NCBI GenBank assembly: GCA_902624105.1
Contig: CACNWH010000007.1
Coordinates: 1-50,647 of the forward strand
From: an uncultured Prochlorococcus sp.
GTDB taxonomy: Bacteria > Cyanobacteriota > Cyanobacteriia > PCC-6307 > Cyanobiaceae
DNA: 50,647 nt
Reading direction: 5' to 3'
Positions within the stretch are counted from its first letter, which is position 1. Every line of letters begins with the position of its first letter. The notes under the pieces are model-generated. The model made no database searches and had not been told where the DNA came from. It saw only the letters and a program-made list of their open reading frames with translations. Below are positions 47,544-50,647 of this stretch, piece by piece. The position numbers and the translations under genes were made by a program.

Positions 47544-49612
47544 TGGATAATGAGAATAACACTAACAAAAATAAAATTTTCCTAACCGATAAATTAGAAA
47601 ATAATTCTGAAAATAAATACTGGTGGGAAAGCTTAATCAAATGGTGGAGCGGATTTAGTCTAAGAACTAAGCTACTAGCTATCGCTACACTCGTAGTCAG
47701 CTTATTAATGACAGGAATAACTTTCTTTGCTCTCAACAGTATTCAAAGAGATGCAGGCATGAACGATACTAGATATGCAAGAGATCTAGGTTTGTTACTT
47801 TCAGGAAATGTTACTGAACTTGTTGCTAATAATCAGAAAAAAGAAATTTCCAATGTTGCAGAAAAATTCTGGAGATCAAGTCGAAATTTAAGATATATAT
47901 TTTTTACTAACGAAGAAGATATTGTTCAACTTGGTATTCCAATAAGTGCAAGCCCTTCAAGCTCTAATAGTCAGTACCAACTTACAAGAAAACTGAAATT
48001 ACCCTCAGAGTTAAAGAAAAGACCACAGTTCCCAGTTGTAAAGCAACATTCAACCCCCCAAGGTCAAGTTACAGATGTTTTTGTTCCAATGCTGTGGAAA
48101 GGACAATATCTAGGGACTTTAGCCTTAGGAGTTACTCCAAATAAAAAAGCGTTAGCAAGTGCTGCTTTAACAAGAGAGGTTACAGTTGCAGTTTTTATTT
48201 CAATTTGGGTCTTAGTAATACTTGGTGCCGTATTCAACGCACTAACAATCACAAGACCAGTGAGAGAGCTAGTTAGAGGGGTTAGAGAAATTTCTCAAGG
48301 TAACTTTAAGTCAAGAATATCTTTCCCAATGACAGGAGAATTAGGAGAATTATTAACATCATTTAATAGGATGGCCTCTCAATTGGAAGACTATGATGAA
48401 GCCAATATTGAAGAATTAAAGGCTGCCCAAATAAAACAGCAATCTTTAATATCTACTATGGCTGATGGAGCAATATTACTAGATTCCAAAGGTAAAATTG
48501 TATTAGCTAATCCTACAGCGAAAAGACTTTTTAGGTGGGAAGGAAGATACCTAGAAGGAAAAGATTTACTAAATGAAATTCCTGAAATCTTATCAAATGA
48601 TTTACATGCCTCTATTGAATCTATTCTTGATAAGGACAAAGAAAGTGATGACATAAGATGTAGTGTTGGAGAACCACCTCGAACTTTAAGAATAGTTTTA
48701 CAGTCAGTACTTGATACGAACAAAGTCCAATTAAAAGGCATAGCTGTAACAGTACAAGATCTCACAAGGGAAGTTGAACTCAATGCGGCACAAAATAGAT
48801 TTATAAGTAATGTTTCTCATGAGTTACGTACTCCTCTTTTCAATATAAAAAGCTATGTTGAAACTTTATATGATTTAAAAGATCAATTAACTAACGAAGA
48901 ACAATTAGATTTTCTTAGTATTGCAAATTCAGAAACTGATCGGCTTACTCGTTTAGTAAATGATGTACTTGATTTATCAAGACTAGAGTCTGGTAAATTA
49001 ATTCAACTTGAGCCAATGGACGTTAAACCAGCCATCGAACAAACTCTAAGAAATTATAAACTTAATGCAACCGAAAAAAATGTTTCTCTTGCAAGTGATA
49101 TAGAAGAAAATATCCCATCAATATTGGGTAATTGGGATTTGTTGTTACAAGTATTTGATAATCTATTAGGAAATGGTTTGAAATTTAGTGCTAAAGATAG
49201 CACTTTAATGATCAGAGCCTATACATGGCCAGATTCTTGTCCAGCTTTTCCTCCAAACGAATCTTTAGCAGCACCGCAATGTGAACTTGTTTCTCCTCTA
49301 CCTAAAATCAGGATTGAGATCGCAGATACAGGATGCGGAATTTCTGAATCGGATCAAGAAAAAATATTTGATCGATTCTTTAGAGTAGAAAATGCTGTCC
49401 ACACTGAGCAAGGAACTGGTTTAGGGCTTTCTATTGTTAGAGGTATTATTGAAAAACATGGAGGAGAGGTAAGGATGGCAAGTGAACTAGGAACTGGCAC
49501 TACTTTTTGGTTTGACCTGCCGCTAGAGCAATCAGACAAAGATGAAATCCTTTTAAATACTATTAATAACGAAAAGAATCTATCCGTTAATCAAATAGAA
49601 GAATTAATTTAG
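47543..49612 (+). CDS. nblS: NblS/DspA (Hik33-type) sensor histidine kinase
   Basis: Membrane light/stress sensor kinase that in cyanobacteria controls photosynthesis-related and Hli genes through RpaB. 689 residues. Two membrane helices (about 42-65 and 212-236) flank an extracytosolic sensor region. HAMP lies at about 237-290, a PAS domain at 297-410 and HisKA from 415, with the phosphorylated His426 in FISNVSHELRTPL. The ATPase domain has NLLGNGLKFSA, IADTGCGIS and GTGLGLSIVRG. Conservation and length identify the essential NblS family. Its 3' end overlaps convergent kaiC by 4 bp. Confidence 0.93.
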   Translation: MDNENNTNKNKIFLTDKLENNSENKYWWESLIKWWSGFSLRTKLLAIATLVVSLLMTGITFFALNSIQRDAGMNDTRYARDLGLLLSGNVTELVANNQKKEISNVAEKFWRSSRNLRYIFFTNEEDIVQLGIPISASPSSSNSQYQLTRKLKLPSELKKRPQFPVVKQHSTPQGQVTDVFVPMLWKGQYLGTLALGVTPNKKALASAALTREVTVAVFISIWVLVILGAVFNALTITRPVRELVRGVREISQGNFKSRISFPMTGELGELLTSFNRMASQLEDYDEANIEELKAAQIKQQSLISTMADGAILLDSKGKIVLANPTAKRLFRWEGRYLEGKDLLNEIPEILSNDLHASIESILDKDKESDDIRCSVGEPPRTLRIVLQSVLDTNKVQLKGIAVTVQDLTREVELNAAQNRFISNVSHELRTPLFNIKSYVETLYDLKDQLTNEEQLDFLSIANSETDRLTRLVNDVLDLSRLESGKLIQLEPMDVKPAIEQTLRNYKLNATEKNVSLASDIEENIPSILGNWDLLLQVFDNLLGNGLKFSAKDSTLMIRAYTWPDSCPAFPPNESLAAPQCELVSPLPKIRIEIADTGCGISESDQEKIFDRFFRVENAVHTEQGTGLGLSIVRGIIEKHGGEVRMASELGTGTTFWFDLPLEQSDKDEILLNTINNEKNLSVNQIEELI

Positions 49613-50647
49613 CCTTTATCTACACCTTTAAATACATTTGGCAAACTTTCATCAGGCATTATCCTATGAGGAGCACCACTAAAAATTTGTTCAAAATTAG
49701 AAAATGAATCTTTAATTTCAGGCCCATTACCTGTGATGATAAACTCCCTTATCCTTTTATCGTGCCATGAACCTCGCATTTTAAAAACATTTAAAGCTCT
49801 AGCCATTTCGCCTTTAATTTCTACATATTGCAGTAATAGAATAGTATCTGTAATTGTAGATATATGAGAATCTGTGATTGAATGACTCCCCATGAACTCT
49901 TCTGCTGTATTTGTAAAGAAACCAGCTATCTCCTCTTGTTTAGCATAACCTGTAACACCAATAACAAATTGCCTAAATGCATTTAAACTTACTCCTCTCG
50001 CTAAAGCAGATAAAGAATCTATAGCCATTCTGGTAGGTTTAAATTGATTTATTTGAGTCTTAATAATTTGTAAATGATCTTCAAGTCCAGTTGACTCTGG
50101 ATAAGCACATATAATTTTGAGTAATCCGTCACTTTCCATCTTTTCAAAATCAATACCCCAACTGGTTGCATTTCTTAGAAGTTGAGCTCTTGATTCTTCA
50201 TAAGCGAAAAGAATTGCTCTTTCCTTATTTTTATATGCGTCTTCTATAAATTTTGAAACAAGCATCGTTTTACCAGTACCTGTTGCACCAGTTGCAAGAA
50301 TAATTGAATCTTGAAAATAACCTCCACCGCACATTTCATCAAGATCTTTAACACCAGAACTTATTCGTATATTTGATGATCTTTGAGTTAATCTCATCGC
50401 TCCTAAAGGAAAAACACTTATGCCATTTTCTCCCATAGTGAATGGAAATTCACCTTTCATATGAGTAGTACCTCTTAACTTTAAAACCTCTAGTGTTCTT
50501 CTTCTTTTCTCAGACTCAAGAACATTCCTAAGCAAGACAACATTATCTGAAACAAATTCTTCGACGCCATAACGTGCAATAGGTCCATAATCATCTACCC
50601 TTTCTGTCGTCATTACTGTAGTAACTCCTATTTCTTTTAATCTCGCA
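49609..50647 (-). CDS. kaiC: Circadian clock protein KaiC, N-terminal part missing at window edge
   Basis: Clock ATPase/autokinase. The frame is open to the right edge (ARLKEIGVTTV precedes the first Met in view), so the gene is incomplete. The fragment covers the end of CI and all of CII. It has the Walker A loop GATGTGKT, a Walker B region RMAIDSLSAL, and the phosphorylation site MGSHSITDSHISTITDTI. In the latter Ser252 and Thr253 of the fragment correspond to S431 and T432 of S. elongatus, offset 179 residues. The C-terminal tail is shorter, ending GVDKG. As far as known, Prochlorococcus lacks kaiA, so this KaiC runs a damped timer. kaiB would lie outside the window. Confidence 0.95.
   Translation of the reverse strand, partial: ARLKEIGVTTVMTTERVDDYGPIARYGVEEFVSDNVVLLRNVLESEKRRRTLEVLKLRGTTHMKGEFPFTMGENGISVFPLGAMRLTQRSSNIRISSGVKDLDEMCGGGYFQDSIILATGATGTGKTMLVSKFIEDAYKNKERAILFAYEESRAQLLRNATSWGIDFEKMESDGLLKIICAYPESTGLEDHLQIIKTQINQFKPTRMAIDSLSALARGVSLNAFRQFVIGVTGYAKQEEIAGFFTNTAEEFMGSHSITDSHISTITDTILLLQYVEIKGEMARALNVFKMRGSWHDKRIREFIITGNGPEIKDSFSNFEQIFSGAPHRIMPDESLPNVFKGVDKG

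Overview
The window is a gene-dense, low-GC (about 30% by eye) stretch of a marine picocyanobacterial chromosome, almost certainly high-light-type Prochlorococcus. The evidence is the gene content (nickel SOD with its protease and a nickel permease, a high-light-inducible protein, ClpR/ClpP3, NblS, KaiC, DUF1825/DUF3086/DUF3119, cobD), many TTG/GTG starts, very short or negative intergenic distances, and the familiar order of housekeeping genes. I see no insertion sequences, prophage, CRISPR array or genomic-island signature. This is a core-genome region, and I found no convincing undescribed system in it.

Layout: 1-3.6 kb holds the 3' part of lnt, a secreted FKBP isomerase and a nickel block (sodN, sodX, hupE-like permease). 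sodN is broken by one extra T in a T6 run. 3.6-8.5 kb carries trpC, lpd, a SpoU/TrmH rRNA methylase whose start is not canonical, and murA. 8.5-13.9 kb carries tRNA-Leu(CAA), argD, folC, an FAD oxidase, a cytosine-deaminase-like amidohydrolase and tRNA-His. 13.9-19 kb is a tRNA-modification and cell-division run (miaB, ddl, a small membrane protein, ftsQ, ftsZ), followed by the SRP RNA gene on the opposite strand.

19-25.7 kb holds panB, hemW-like, a PIN/TRAM membrane protein, clpR-clpP3, ilvC and cobD. 25.7-27.5 kb is a cluster of very small genes (an Hli protein and four small membrane or secreted unknowns) ending with HU and a clear terminator. 27.5-28.05 kb is the longest gap. 28-34.4 kb holds glgX, tRNA-Gly(UCC), a GPH-type sugar symporter, an MlaE-type permease, two cyanobacterial DUFs and plsY.

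34.4-37.7 kb holds pyrF, tyrS and DUF1825 on the minus strand, then a GIY-YIG-like protein. 37.7-45.3 kb holds pepA, msrA and an envelope operon on the minus strand (bamA/Omp85, lpxC, fabZ, lpxA, lpxB). 45.3-50.6 kb holds divergent purC/purD, the NblS sensor kinase and the C-terminal two thirds of kaiC, which runs off the right edge.

Functionally the genes combine envelope building (lnt, murA, ddl, lpx genes, fabZ, bamA, plsY, MlaE-like), division (ftsQ, ftsZ), oxidative and light stress (sodN system, hli, msrA, clpRP, nblS), core biosynthesis and clock output (kaiC). The main points for a second look are the sodN frameshift, the missing start of the SpoU methylase, a duplicated metal-motif segment in the nickel permease, argD starting 5 nt after a tRNA, palindromes upstream of ilvC and HU, and the repeated overlap of convergent genes.
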